A DNA stretch of 24,647 bases from Pseudomonadota bacterium (lineage in GTDB: Bacteria > Pseudomonadota > Gammaproteobacteria > Burkholderiales > Burkholderiaceae): positions 1 through 24,647 of the forward strand of contig JAKORH010000100.1 of NCBI GenBank assembly GCA_029777935.1, in the 5' to 3' direction. This document shows positions 9,582-17,303 of the stretch, in pieces. The notes below the pieces were generated by a model. It was not told the DNA's origin. It did no database searches and saw only the letters and a program-made list of their open reading frames with translations. Numbering within the stretch: the first letter of the stretch is position 1; each line of letters opens with the position of its first letter. Both the position numbers and the translations under genes were made by a program.

Positions 9582-9905
9582 TCAGCCGCGCGCCGCGAGC
9601 GGCACCACATTCGGAGGGCGCGGCGCGGCGGCCTGCTCTCCTTCGAGCTTGCGCAGCAGGTAGCGCATGCAGGTCACGCGCAGGAACGAGGCGAAATTCG
9701 GCACCTCGCCGCGGTGCTGCAGGATCTCGTCGTGGAACTTGGTGATCAGCGCGTTGGTCGCGCAGCCCTCGCCCGCGGCCATCTCGGCGAGCACGTCCCA
9801 CGCCAGGTTTTCCAGCCGGATGCTCGTCAGCACGCCGTGGATGCGCAGCGTGCGCGTGCGCGACTCGTACAGGATCGGGTCGGCCTTGACGTAGAACTCG
9901 CACAT
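9582..9905 (-). CDS. Ribbon-helix-helix domain protein (RHH_4-like), putative regulator
   Basis: A small protein of 107 residues. It starts MCEFYVKADPILYESRTRTL, the conserved opening of a proteobacterial family annotated as ribbon-helix-helix (RHH_4). The segment RTLRIHGVLTSIRLENLAWDVLAEMAAGEG (19-48) gives the DNA-binding strand (VLTSIRL) followed by two helices. The rest (FHDEILQHRGEVPNFASFLR) is family-conserved but of unknown role, and residues after 90 are a Pro/Ala-rich tail. RHH proteins bind DNA as dimers, so it may regulate its own operon, though no target is shown. It begins 20 bases after the DJ-1 gene. The short length and absence of a partner toxin argue against an antitoxin. 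Confidence 0.8.
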   Translation of the reverse strand: MCEFYVKADPILYESRTRTLRIHGVLTSIRLENLAWDVLAEMAAGEGCATNALITKFHDEILQHRGEVPNFASFLRVTCMRYLLRKLEGEQAAAPRPPNVVPLAARG

Positions 9906-9925
9906 GGCGTCCGCGCCACTGTGGA

Positions 9926-10507
9926 CTACGGTTCGATCCGCGTGCCCAGCACCTTCAGGAACTGCGCCATCCACGCCGCATGCCCGGGCCATGCGACAGC
10001 GGTGACGAGGTTGCCGTCCGTGACCGCGCCGTCGACGCCGGGATCCTTGAAGGTCGCGCCGGCCAGTTCCATTTCCGCGCGGCAGGCGTAGTAGCCGGTC
10101 GCAGTCCGGCCCTTCAGCACGTTGGCTGCGGCCAGCACCTGCACGCCGTGGCACACCGAGGCGATCGGCTTGCCGGCGTTGGCGAAGTGGCGCGTGATCT
10201 CGATGACCTTCGGATTCATCCGGATGTACTCGGGCGCGCGGCCGCCCGCGATCATCAGCGCGTCGTAGCTCGCGGGGTTGACCTCGGCGAAAGTCGCGTT
10301 CAGCGTGAAGCGGTGGCCGGGCTTTTCGCTATAGGTCTGCGCGCCGTCGAAATCGTGGATCGCCGTCAGGATGTAGTCGCCCGACTTCTTGTCCGGGCAC
10401 ACCGCGTGCACGGTGTGGCCGATCATCGCCAGCATCTGGAACGGGGCCATCACCTCGTAGTCCTCGGCGTAATCGCCGACCAGTTGCAGAATCTTCTTCG
10501 CTGCCAT
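9926..10507 (-). CDS. DJ-1/PfpI family protein
   Basis: A 193-residue flavodoxin-like domain covering the whole protein. The nucleophile elbow ASVCHGVQVL holds Cys119-His120, and AEDYE near the N-terminus supplies the acidic residue (Glu15 or Glu18) that usually contacts the cysteine. Family members include intracellular proteases, chaperones and glutathione-independent glyoxalases, and the sequence does not choose among them. The gene lies 25 bases after the GMC oxidoreductase, with GGAG ahead of the ATG. Sitting in one operon with glyoxalase I favours reactive-carbonyl handling, by inference. The TATGYYACRAEMELAG segment is typical of the PfpI-like bacterial branch. Confidence 0.88.
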   Translation of the reverse strand: MAAKKILQLVGDYAEDYEVMAPFQMLAMIGHTVHAVCPDKKSGDYILTAIHDFDGAQTYSEKPGHRFTLNATFAEVNPASYDALMIAGGRAPEYIRMNPKVIEITRHFANAGKPIASVCHGVQVLAAANVLKGRTATGYYACRAEMELAGATFKDPGVDGAVTDGNLVTAVAWPGHAAWMAQFLKVLGTRIEP

Positions 10508-10532
10508 TTCAACGTCTCCTGCGTAAAGAACT

Positions 10533-12101
10533 TCAGATTGCCCGCTGCCTCATCTGCGCGGCGATGTGCTCGGCCTGCCGGATCGCCAGCGTGACGATCG
10601 TCAGCGTCGGATTCTCCGAGCCGCCAGTGGTGAACTGACTGCCGTCGGAAATGAACAGGTTCCTGATGTCGTGTGTCTGTCCCCACTTGTTGCACACGCC
10701 GTCGCGCGGCTTGGCGCTCATGCGGCAGGTGCCGAGGTTGTGCGTCGATGGATACGGCGGCGTGCGGTAGGTCTTGACGGCTCCGGCGGCCTGGTAGACC
10801 GCCTCGCCGCGCTCGTAGGCATGGGTGCGCATGCGGATGTCGTTGTCGTGATCGTCGAAATGAACGTTGGGCACCGGGTTGCCCCACTTGTCCTTCACGT
10901 TCGGGTTCAGCGTGACGCGGTTGGTTTCGCGCGGCATGTCCTCGCCGACCAGCCACATGCCGGCCATGCGCGTGTAGTTGTCGAGCCACCACGCGAAGTC
11001 CGGACCCCAGGCGCCGGGGTCCAGGAACGCGGCCATGAACGGCAGGCCGAGCGACAGCGTCTCCATCTCGTAGCCGCCGACGAAGCCGCGCTTCGGATTG
11101 TTGCGCGACTCGTCGCCGATGATGCCGGCCATCGTCGTGCCGCGGTACATGTTCACTTCGTCCTTGAACGCCGCGTAGACGGAGCCGGTCATGTGGCGCA
11201 TGTAGTTCCGGCCGACCTGGCCGGACGAATTGGCCAGGCCATCCGGAAACTTCGCCGACGCCGACAGCAGCAGCAGCCGCGGCGTTTCGATCGAATTGCC
11301 GGCCACGCACACCACGCGCGCCTTTTGCCGCTGCTCGCTGCCGGCCGCGTCGCGATAGACAACCGCGGTGACCTTGCCCGCGTCGTTGTGCTCGATCCGC
11401 ATCGCGTGCGATTCGGTCCGCAGGTCGAGCTTGCCGGTCGCCTCTGCCGCCGGGATTTCGGTGTACAGCGTCGACCACTTGGCGCCCGACTTGCACCCCT
11501 GGAAGCAGAAGCCGATCTGCAGGCAGCTTCCGCGCCCGTGCCGCGGCCGGCTGTTGATCGCCATGCGGCCGGTGTGGCACTCCTTGTAGCCGAGCTTGGT
11601 CGCACCGGCGTACATCACCTTGAAATTGTTGTTGCCGGGCAGCCCCGGGATGCCGTGCGTGCGCGTCACGCCCATCTTGTCCTCGGCGCGCGCGTAGTAC
11701 GGCGCGAGTTCCTGCAGCGTCAGCGGCCAGTCGAGCAGGTTCGCACCCTTGATTTCGCCATAGGTGGTGCGCGCCTTGAACTCGTGCGGCTGGAAGCGCA
11801 GTGACGCGCCGGCCCAGTGCGTGGTCGTGCCGCCGACCGTCTTGCAGATCCACGCCGGCAGTCCGGCGAAATCCTTTGCGATTCGCCACGAGCCCGATGT
11901 CGTGCGCGGATCGAGCCAGGCGAGCTGGCCGAACGATTTCCATTCGTCGTTGATGAAGGTCGCTGATGACTGGCGCGAACCGGCCTCCAGCAGCACGACC
12001 TTCACGCCCTTCTGGCACAGCTCGTTGGCCAGCGTGCCGCCGCCGGCACCCGAACCGATGATGACGACCACCGAGTCGTCCTTGTTATCGAAACTGGGCA
12101 T
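10533..12101 (-). CDS. GMC family FAD-dependent dehydrogenase, alpha subunit with putative 3Fe-4S motif
   Basis: A 522-residue glucose-methanol-choline flavoprotein that oxidises an alcohol or sugar. The dinucleotide motif GSGAGG is at 16-21 and LLEAG closes the first FAD segment. The C-terminal GMC motif STHNLGTCRM supplies His454, and SENPTLT supplies Asn497, the usual catalytic His/Asn pair. Residues 193-203 read CLQIGFCFQGC, a C-x5-C-x3-C pattern identical in spacing to the cysteines holding the 3Fe-4S cluster of Burkholderia cepacia FAD-glucose dehydrogenase. I start at ATG 12101, which has GGAG nine bases upstream; a TTG at 12137 overlapping the previous stop is the alternative. The upstream gene encodes the matching gamma subunit. 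The usual multi-haem cytochrome beta subunit is absent. The substrate is undetermined. Confidence 0.9.
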   Translation of the reverse strand: MPSFDNKDDSVVVIIGSGAGGGTLANELCQKGVKVVLLEAGSRQSSATFINDEWKSFGQLAWLDPRTTSGSWRIAKDFAGLPAWICKTVGGTTTHWAGASLRFQPHEFKARTTYGEIKGANLLDWPLTLQELAPYYARAEDKMGVTRTHGIPGLPGNNNFKVMYAGATKLGYKECHTGRMAINSRPRHGRGSCLQIGFCFQGCKSGAKWSTLYTEIPAAEATGKLDLRTESHAMRIEHNDAGKVTAVVYRDAAGSEQRQKARVVCVAGNSIETPRLLLLSASAKFPDGLANSSGQVGRNYMRHMTGSVYAAFKDEVNMYRGTTMAGIIGDESRNNPKRGFVGGYEMETLSLGLPFMAAFLDPGAWGPDFAWWLDNYTRMAGMWLVGEDMPRETNRVTLNPNVKDKWGNPVPNVHFDDHDNDIRMRTHAYERGEAVYQAAGAVKTYRTPPYPSTHNLGTCRMSAKPRDGVCNKWGQTHDIRNLFISDGSQFTTGGSENPTLTIVTLAIRQAEHIAAQMRQRAI

Positions 12102-12133
12102 CTGATGTGTCTCCGTTGGGGTGATGGGCAGGC

Positions 12134-12760
12134 TCAACGCCCGGCGGGAGGACTTGCCGCTGCAGGCGGATCAGGCAGCCACTTCAGATCCTGGAAGCCG
12201 CGGTTGATGTAGCCGCCCTTGTCCCATGAGGCACCCGGGTAACCGAACGTCGCGAAGGCGATGTCGTTGTTGTACAGCGAGGTGATGCACTTGCCGCGCA
12301 CGGTGCTGAAGAACGGCTTGCCTTCGTTCGCCTTGACGAGTTCGAGGCGCCTGGCCGCGTCCGCCTTGGCGAAGCTGCCGCCGGCCGCCTGGTCGAGCGC
12401 GGCCACGCCGTCGCGCAGCAGCTTGAGCGTATCGGCGTTCTTGCCCGCGTCGTCGTCGAGATCCTTGGCGAGCAGCGCGTACGCCGCGTCTGGCAGCTTG
12501 TCGTGCGGATAGAGCGTGCGCCCCATCGCCATCAGCGCCTCGCCCTCGGCCGCGGTCAGTGTCTTCAGTTCGACCGCCCAGGTGCGCGACGGCGCCAGCG
12601 CCGCGATCATGCTGCCGGCCGCGAGCGTGCCGCTCAACACGCCCGTGCCGCGCAGGAATTCGCGCCGCGTCAGCGGCAGCTCGAGCCGCGGCACTGCGCC
12701 GGACTGATCCGTGCAAGTTGCGCCAGCCGGCGCAGCGCCGACGATCGCAATTGTCTTCAT
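12134..12760 (-). CDS. Gluconate 2-dehydrogenase subunit 3-like gamma subunit with Tat signal
   Basis: A 208-residue small subunit. A twin-arginine signal LTRREFLRGTG (30-40) is followed by a hydrophobic stretch and a TWA-VE cleavage site near 62. The mature part starts LKTLTAAEGEALMAMGRTLYPHDKLPDAAY, the standard opening of the gluconate_2-dh3 family. In known complexes this subunit carries its cofactor-loaded catalytic partner through the Tat system as a hitch-hiker, which fits the partner gene lacking a signal. The first 30 residues before the twin arginines are unusually long and partly hydrophobic, but ATG 12760 has a strong GGAGGAG site and no better start is seen. It is the first gene of the operon. 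Confidence 0.87.
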   Translation of the reverse strand: MKTIAIVGAAPAGATCTDQSGAVPRLELPLTRREFLRGTGVLSGTLAAGSMIAALAPSRTWAVELKTLTAAEGEALMAMGRTLYPHDKLPDAAYALLAKDLDDDAGKNADTLKLLRDGVAALDQAAGGSFAKADAARRLELVKANEGKPFFSTVRGKCITSLYNNDIAFATFGYPGASWDKGGYINRGFQDLKWLPDPPAAASPPAGR

Positions 12761-13015
12761 GGCTCTCCTCCGACTGGATCGCGCCTCGACCTGGCGGCGC
12801 GTGTTCGATCAGTATTCCATCGGCGCATTGCGCCGGGGTGATAGGCGGTTATGTGCACGCGCGAACGCGTGATTCCCGCTATCGTGCTCTGCCGAAGGGC
12901 TGCTGAAGCGAGCGCGCCATGGGCACCGAGAGCACCGTAACCGCCACCACCGCATCTGTGCGCTGTTGCCGGCGCAGCGCGAGGGGAGTCCAGTGAGCGC
13001 ACAGCGGATGCCGTC
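12761..13015. promoter_or_regulatory. Divergent intergenic region with a CACGCG-N4-CGCGTG palindrome
   Basis: The 255 bases separate the dehydrogenase operon (leftward) from the sensor kinase genes (rightward), so promoters for both should lie here. A perfect inverted repeat, CACGCG-cgaa-CGCGTG, is at 12856-12871 and is a candidate operator. A weak rightward -35/-10 pair, TTGCGC (12828-12833) and TATGTG (12850-12855) with a 16-base spacer, immediately precedes it. I give the promoter little weight and the palindrome more. Confidence 0.4.
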
Positions 13016-13019
13016 GTGA
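12993..13019 (+). other. Possible 8-residue leader peptide overlapping the kinase start
   Basis: A GTG at 12993 lies four bases after GAGGGGAG, the best ribosome binding site in this gap. It opens a short frame (V-S-A-Q-R-M-P-S) ending in TGA at 13017-13019, which overlaps the GTG start of the kinase at 13016. The kinase GTG itself has no good site nearby. Translation may therefore enter by coupling through this leader. A chance arrangement is possible. Confidence 0.35.
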
Positions 13020-14575
13020 GCGTTTCCTTCGCGGCCGCGGTTGCGCGCGTCAGCTCGTGGACCGGGCGCGTCGTCACGTGCGTCGGCCTGCTCGCGGTCG
13101 CGACCGCGCTCGCGTGGGCGGTCGACGGTGCCGTCAGCCTCGCCAGCCAGGCGCTGATCTACCTGCTGCCGGTCGTGTTGACGGCCGTGTTCCTGCGCGG
13201 CGCCGACGCGGTCGCGACCGCGGTCGCGGGTGGGCTGCTGCTGAACTACTTCTTCATTCCGCCGCGCTACACGTTCGAGGTCGAGGGTCCCGAGTACCTG
13301 ATCTCGCTCGCGGCGCTGCTGGCGGTGTCGCTGGTCGTCAGCGGCCTGGTGACGCGGCTGAAGCGCGAGACGGCGGCCGCGCGCGCGAGCGAGAAGCGGA
13401 TCGGCGAACTGCACGACCTCGGCCAGGCGCTGGCCGCGGTCGAGAGCGAACGCGAGATCGCCGCCGTCGGCGCCGCCGCAGTGGCCCGCTCCTTCGACTG
13501 CGCGGCGCAGGTGCGTGCCGCCGGCGCCGACGAGGTCGAGGTGGTCGAGGTCGCAACCCGGCCGGATACCACGTTTCAATTCGACGACGACGCGCTGCGC
13601 TGGGTGCGGCAGCATGGCGAAGCGCTGGGCGCAGGCACGCGCAACTGGCCGGCGCTGCCGGGCTGCGCGCTGCCCCTGCGGATCGGCGACGACTGCATCG
13701 GCGTGGTCGGCGTCGACCTGCGCGCGCGTAAAGCACCGTGGCAGGTGGACGACGTGCGCCACCTCGATGCGCTCGCGCGGCTCGCCGCCGCGGCGCTGCA
13801 GCGGCTGCGGCTGGCACAGGCCGCGCGCGACGCGCAGGCGCAGGCGCAGTGGGAAGGCACGCGCAATGCGCTGCTGGCGTCGATCGCGCACGATCTGCGC
13901 ACTCCGCTCGCGGTGATCGTCGGCTCGGCGAGCACGCTGCGCGAACAGGGCGCGGAGCTGGATGCCGAGCGCCGCGCGGCACTGCTGCGAACCATCGAGT
14001 CGGAAGCGACGACGATGGCGGACACGGCCGACAATGCGCTGCAGCTCGCGCGCCTGTCGGCGGGCGAGCTGGCGCTGCGGCGCGACTGGGAGTCGCTGGA
14101 GGAAATCGTGGGCTCGGTGCTGGCGCGGCTGCGCGGCCGCCATCCTGCGCGTCGGCTCGCCGCGCAGGTCCCGGCCGGGCTGCCGCTGGTTCAGGTCGAT
14201 CCCGTGCTGATCGCGCAGGTGCTGACCAACCTGATCGAGAATGCGTTGGCGCACGGCGGCGATGGCGCCGTCGAGATCGAAGTGCAGCGGCGCGAGGCTG
14301 CGCTCGCGGTCAGCGTCCGCGATCGCGGACCGGGGCTGGGGCGCAGGGACCTCGACCAGTTGATCCGGAGCGCTGCGCGCGCGCCGCAAGCGCGCGCCGA
14401 GCGCGGCCGCCGCGGCGCCGGACTCGGGCTCGCGATCTCGCGCGCGATCGTCGCTGCGCACGGCGGCACGCTGGGCGCGACCGAGCGCGAAGGCGGCGGC
14501 GCGACGTTCTGGTTCACGCTCCCGGTCGCACGCGAGGCGGCGCAGCCGGTTGCCGATGAGCGCGCCGAACGGTGA
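13016..14575 (+). CDS. KdpD-like sensor histidine kinase lacking the N-terminal KdpD/USP domains
   Basis: A membrane sensor kinase of 519 residues. Residues 16-115 form the four-helix DUF4118 region typical of KdpD, including LLNYFFIPPRYTFEV (75-89). A GAF-like domain follows (about 130-262). The kinase core has the H-box ASIAHDLRTPLAV with His292, the N-box LTNLIENALAHG (Asn405), the G1 box DRGPG (436-440) and the G2 box GAGLGLAI (467-474). E. coli KdpD is about 894 residues; the whole cytoplasmic KdpD and universal-stress-protein part is missing here. The GTG at 13016 is the only start available in this frame. Its stop overlaps the GTG of the response regulator, and the next gene is kup, which suggests a potassium or osmotic input, by inference. 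Confidence 0.88.
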   Translation: MSVSFAAAVARVSSWTGRVVTCVGLLAVATALAWAVDGAVSLASQALIYLLPVVLTAVFLRGADAVATAVAGGLLLNYFFIPPRYTFEVEGPEYLISLAALLAVSLVVSGLVTRLKRETAAARASEKRIGELHDLGQALAAVESEREIAAVGAAAVARSFDCAAQVRAAGADEVEVVEVATRPDTTFQFDDDALRWVRQHGEALGAGTRNWPALPGCALPLRIGDDCIGVVGVDLRARKAPWQVDDVRHLDALARLAAAALQRLRLAQAARDAQAQAQWEGTRNALLASIAHDLRTPLAVIVGSASTLREQGAELDAERRAALLRTIESEATTMADTADNALQLARLSAGELALRRDWESLEEIVGSVLARLRGRHPARRLAAQVPAGLPLVQVDPVLIAQVLTNLIENALAHGGDGAVEIEVQRREAALAVSVRDRGPGLGRRDLDQLIRSAARAPQARAERGRRGAGLGLAISRAIVAAHGGTLGATEREGGGATFWFTLPVAREAAQPVADERAER

Positions 14576-15267
14576 GCAGCGTTCCCGCATCTCCCGGTGC
14601 GATCCTCGTGGTCGAGGACGAGCCGCAGATCTGCCGCTTTCTCGAAGCCAGCCTGCGCGCGGCCGGGTATGCGGTGGCCACGGCGACGACCGGCCGCGAC
14701 GCCATCGCGCGGCTGACGCAGCCGGTGGCGCTGATCCTGCTCGACCTCGGCCTGCCCGACATCGACGGCACCGAAGTCATCCGCGCGGTGCGCGCGCATG
14801 CGGCGACGCCGATCATCGTGCTGTCCGCGCGTACCGACGAGCCGCAGAAGATCCGCGCGCTCGATCTTGGCGCCGACGATTACCTGATCAAGCCGTTCGG
14901 CGTCGGCGAACTGCTGGCGCGCATCCGCGCCGCGCTGCGGCGCGCACCGGCGGGCGGCGACGAGGCGCCGCTGCGCATCGACGGCCTCGAGATCGATCTG
15001 GCCGCGCGCCGCGTGCGCAAGGACGGTGCCGACGTGCACCTGACGCCGATCGAATTCAAGCTGCTGGCGCGGCTGGCGAAGAGCGCCGGCCGCGTGGTCA
15101 CGCATCGGCAACTGCTCACCGACGTGTGGGGCGCGGAGTTCGTCGAGCACACCCATTACCTGCGCATCTACATGGCGCAGTTGCGCGCCAAGATCGAAGC
15201 CGATCCTGCCGATCCGCGCTTCCTGCTGACCGAGCCCGGCGTCGGCTACCGGCTGGCCGACGAATGA
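14572..15267 (+). CDS. KdpE-like OmpR-family response regulator
   Basis: A 231-residue regulator that would be phosphorylated by the adjacent kinase. The receiver domain (10-122) has the acidic pocket at Glu15-Asp16, phospho-acceptor Asp58 in LILLDLGLPDIDG, a conserved VLSAR switch segment and Lys107 in YLIKPFG. The C-terminal winged-helix DNA-binding domain (about 131-228) includes LTPIEFKLLARLAKSAGRVVTHRQLL, and VEHTHYLRIYMAQLRAKIE as recognition helix and wing. RxxYLRxYMxQLRxKIE is characteristic of KdpE rather than OmpR or PhoB. GTG at 14572 overlaps the kinase stop as GTGA, giving coupled translation. No kdpFABC genes are present; kup follows 77 bases downstream and is a plausible target. 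Confidence 0.9.
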   Translation: MSSVPASPGAILVVEDEPQICRFLEASLRAAGYAVATATTGRDAIARLTQPVALILLDLGLPDIDGTEVIRAVRAHAATPIIVLSARTDEPQKIRALDLGADDYLIKPFGVGELLARIRAALRRAPAGGDEAPLRIDGLEIDLAARRVRKDGADVHLTPIEFKLLARLAKSAGRVVTHRQLLTDVWGAEFVEHTHYLRIYMAQLRAKIEADPADPRFLLTEPGVGYRLADE

Positions 15268-15272
15268 CTCTA

Positions 15273-15344
15273 TTGCGCAACTTCCTTATGCGTTCTTTAC
15301 GCGCAGACTTCTAGAAGAAAGCCCTCGGCAACGACGAGGGTCGA
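15273..15344 (+). promoter_or_regulatory. kup leader: RBS-sequestering hairpin and upstream palindromes
   Basis: CCCTCG (15322-15327) and CGAGGG (15335-15340) form a perfect 6-bp stem with a 7-base loop. The only ribosome binding site for kup, GAGGG, is the 3' arm, ending four bases before the ATG. Upstream are two perfect palindromes, CTTCTAGAAG (15308-15317) and TTGCGCAA (15273-15280). The stem could limit kup translation until opened; the palindromes may be operators. Function is inferred. Confidence 0.5.
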
Positions 15345-17219
15345 ATGGCAACTGTGCAGAAAAAGAGCGTGGCCGCGCTGACGATCGCGGCCGTCGGCGT
15401 CGTGTACGGCGACATCGGCACCAGTCCCCTTTACACGGTCAAGGAAGTCTTCGGCGAGTCGACCGGCATTCAGCTCACGCCCGGCCACGTGCTCGGAGCC
15501 GTGTCGTCGATCTTCTGGCTGCTGATGCTGGTGGTGACGATCAAGTATGTCGTGCTGATCCTGCGCGCCGACAACCGCGGCGAGGGCGGCATCATGGCGC
15601 TGGTGGCGCTGGCGGCGTCGGCGGCGGGCAAGACGCCGCGGCGGCGCGCCGCGCTGCTGCTCGTCGGCGCGTTCGGCGCGTCGCTCTTCTACGGCGACAG
15701 CGTGATCACGCCCGCGATCTCGGTGTTGAGCGCCGTCGAGGGGCTGGCGGTGGTCACGCCGCGGCTGCAGTCGTACGTGCTGCCTATCTCGATCGGCATC
15801 CTGATCGGGCTGTTCGTCGTGCAGAAGCACGGCACTGCCGTAGTCGGGCGCTACTTCGGACCGGCGATGATCGCGTGGTTCGCCGCGCTCGCGGCCGTGG
15901 GCGCGGCGCAGATCGCGCGCGCGCCGCAGATCCTCCTCGCGCTCGATCCGCGCTACGCGATCGACTTCCTCGTCGCGCGCGGTAGCGGGATCTTCGCGGC
16001 GGTCGGCGCGATCGTGCTGGCGGTGACCGGCGCCGAAGCGCTGTACGCCGATCTCGGGCATTTCGGCAAGCGGCCGATCCGCATTGCCTGGACCGGCCTC
16101 GTGCTGCCGGCGCTCGCGATCAACTACATGGGACAGGGCGCGCTGCTGATCGCCGAACCGGCGGCGATCGACAACCCGTTCTTCCGGCTGTTTCCCGAGA
16201 CGCTGCTGCTGCCCGCGGTTGTGCTGGCGTCGATGGCCACCGTGATCGCCTCGCAGGCGGTCATATCGGGCGCGTACTCGATGACGCAGCAGGCGATCCA
16301 TCTCGGCTTCCTGCCGCGGCTGGCGATCACGTACACCTCGGCGCAGGAGATGGGACAGATCTACATGCCGGCGGTCAACTGGGCGCTGCTCGCCGCGGTG
16401 CTGGCGGTCACGACCGGCTTTCGCTCGTCGTCGAACCTGGCCGGCGCGTACGGCATCGCGGTCACGCTGACGATGCTCGCGACCACGTTCCTCACGTACT
16501 TCGTGGTCCGGCACGGCTGGAACTTCCCGACCTGGCTGGCGCTCGGCGCGACCGCGTGCTTCATCCTGCTCGACGCGTTGCTGGCGATCGCCTGCTCGGT
16601 CAAGTTCCTCGACGGCGGCTGGTTCACGCTGACGCTCGGCCTGGTGCTGTTCACCGTGATGGCAACGTGGAAGCGCGGGCGCGAGCTGCTGTTCGAGCAT
16701 ATCCACCGCGAGGACCCGGAGGTCAAGGGCTTCATCGACCTGCTGCTGCGCGATGACGTCAAGCGCGTTGCCGGCACCGCGGTGTACGCGGTCGCCGACC
16801 CCGAGCGCGTGCCGCAGGCGCTGCTGCACAACCTGAAGCACAACAAGGTGCTGCACGAGCGCAACGTGATCATGAACGTCGTGTTCCGCGAGGTGCCGTG
16901 GATCCCGTTCGACCGGCGCGTCGAGATCGAGCCGCTGGCGCGCGGCGTGTGGAGGCTGCGCGTCAACTACGGCTTTATGAACCAGCCCGACATTCCGCAG
17001 GCACTGGCGTTGTGCCGGCCGCACGGGCTCGACATCGACCTGTTCGAAACCTCGTACGTCCTCAGCCGCGAAACGGTGGTGCCGACCGCGCAGGGCAGGA
17101 TGGCGCGCTGGCGCGAGCGGCTGTTCGAGACGCTGTCACGCAACGCCGCATCGGTCGTCGACCTGTTCCGGATCCCGTCCAACAGCGTGATCGAGCTGGG
17201 AACCCGGGTGCACCTGTGA
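15345..17219 (+). CDS. kup: Kup potassium uptake transporter
   Basis: A 624-residue inner-membrane K+ importer, almost the same length as E. coli Kup (622). The N-terminus has the family hallmark [21 protein letters not shown] (17-37). About twelve membrane helices run to around residue 445, including [32 protein letters not shown] and [18 protein letters not shown], all classic Kup segments. The remaining 180 residues are the cytoplasmic tail, with [18 protein letters not shown] and [13 protein letters not shown] at the very end. Kup works as a proton-coupled, low-salt potassium carrier. It follows the KdpDE-like pair on the same strand by 77 bases and may share its transcript or be its target. 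Confidence 0.96.
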   Translation: MATVQKKSVAALTIAAVGVVYGDIGTSPLYTVKEVFGESTGIQLTPGHVLGAVSSIFWLLMLVVTIKYVVLILRADNRGEGGIMALVALAASAAGKTPRRRAALLLVGAFGASLFYGDSVITPAISVLSAVEGLAVVTPRLQSYVLPISIGILIGLFVVQKHGTAVVGRYFGPAMIAWFAALAAVGAAQIARAPQILLALDPRYAIDFLVARGSGIFAAVGAIVLAVTGAEALYADLGHFGKRPIRIAWTGLVLPALAINYMGQGALLIAEPAAIDNPFFRLFPETLLLPAVVLASMATVIASQAVISGAYSMTQQAIHLGFLPRLAITYTSAQEMGQIYMPAVNWALLAAVLAVTTGFRSSSNLAGAYGIAVTLTMLATTFLTYFVVRHGWNFPTWLALGATACFILLDALLAIACSVKFLDGGWFTLTLGLVLFTVMATWKRGRELLFEHIHREDPEVKGFIDLLLRDDVKRVAGTAVYAVADPERVPQALLHNLKHNKVLHERNVIMNVVFREVPWIPFDRRVEIEPLARGVWRLRVNYGFMNQPDIPQALALCRPHGLDIDLFETSYVLSRETVVPTAQGRMARWRERLFETLSRNAASVVDLFRIPSNSVIELGTRVHL

Positions 17220-17239
17220 GATCACGCCCCCCCGACCGC

Positions 17240-17290
17240 CGGGTTCGCTGACTCGGGATGATCGAAGCGGGGCCCGGGTCAGCGAGCCCC
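17240..17290. terminator. Bidirectional hairpin between convergent kup and the PEP-CTERM gene
   Basis: CGGGTTCGCTGACTCGGG (17240-17257) is inverted as CCCGGGTCAGCGAGCCCC (17273-17290), with 15 of 18 positions matching and a 15-base loop. It fills the gap between two converging genes and is best read as their shared terminator. There is no clear T tract on either side. Confidence 0.65.
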
Positions 17291-17303
17291 TTCGTTGCCT
17301 GGG

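Noticed and set aside
9582..9905. Ribbon-helix-helix protein as the antitoxin of a toxin-antitoxin pair
   Set aside because: No toxin-like partner is adjacent; neighbours are DJ-1 and glyoxalase I, and the MCEFYVKADP family is not a known antitoxin group.
12809..14590. 593-codon minus-strand open frame across the sensor kinase
   Set aside because: Composition is dominated by Arg, Ala and Gln, and it lies antiparallel to an unmistakable histidine kinase.
15297..17024. 575-codon minus-strand open frame opposite kup
   Set aside because: Low-complexity Arg/Asp/Gln/His-rich translation typical of antisense to a membrane protein gene.
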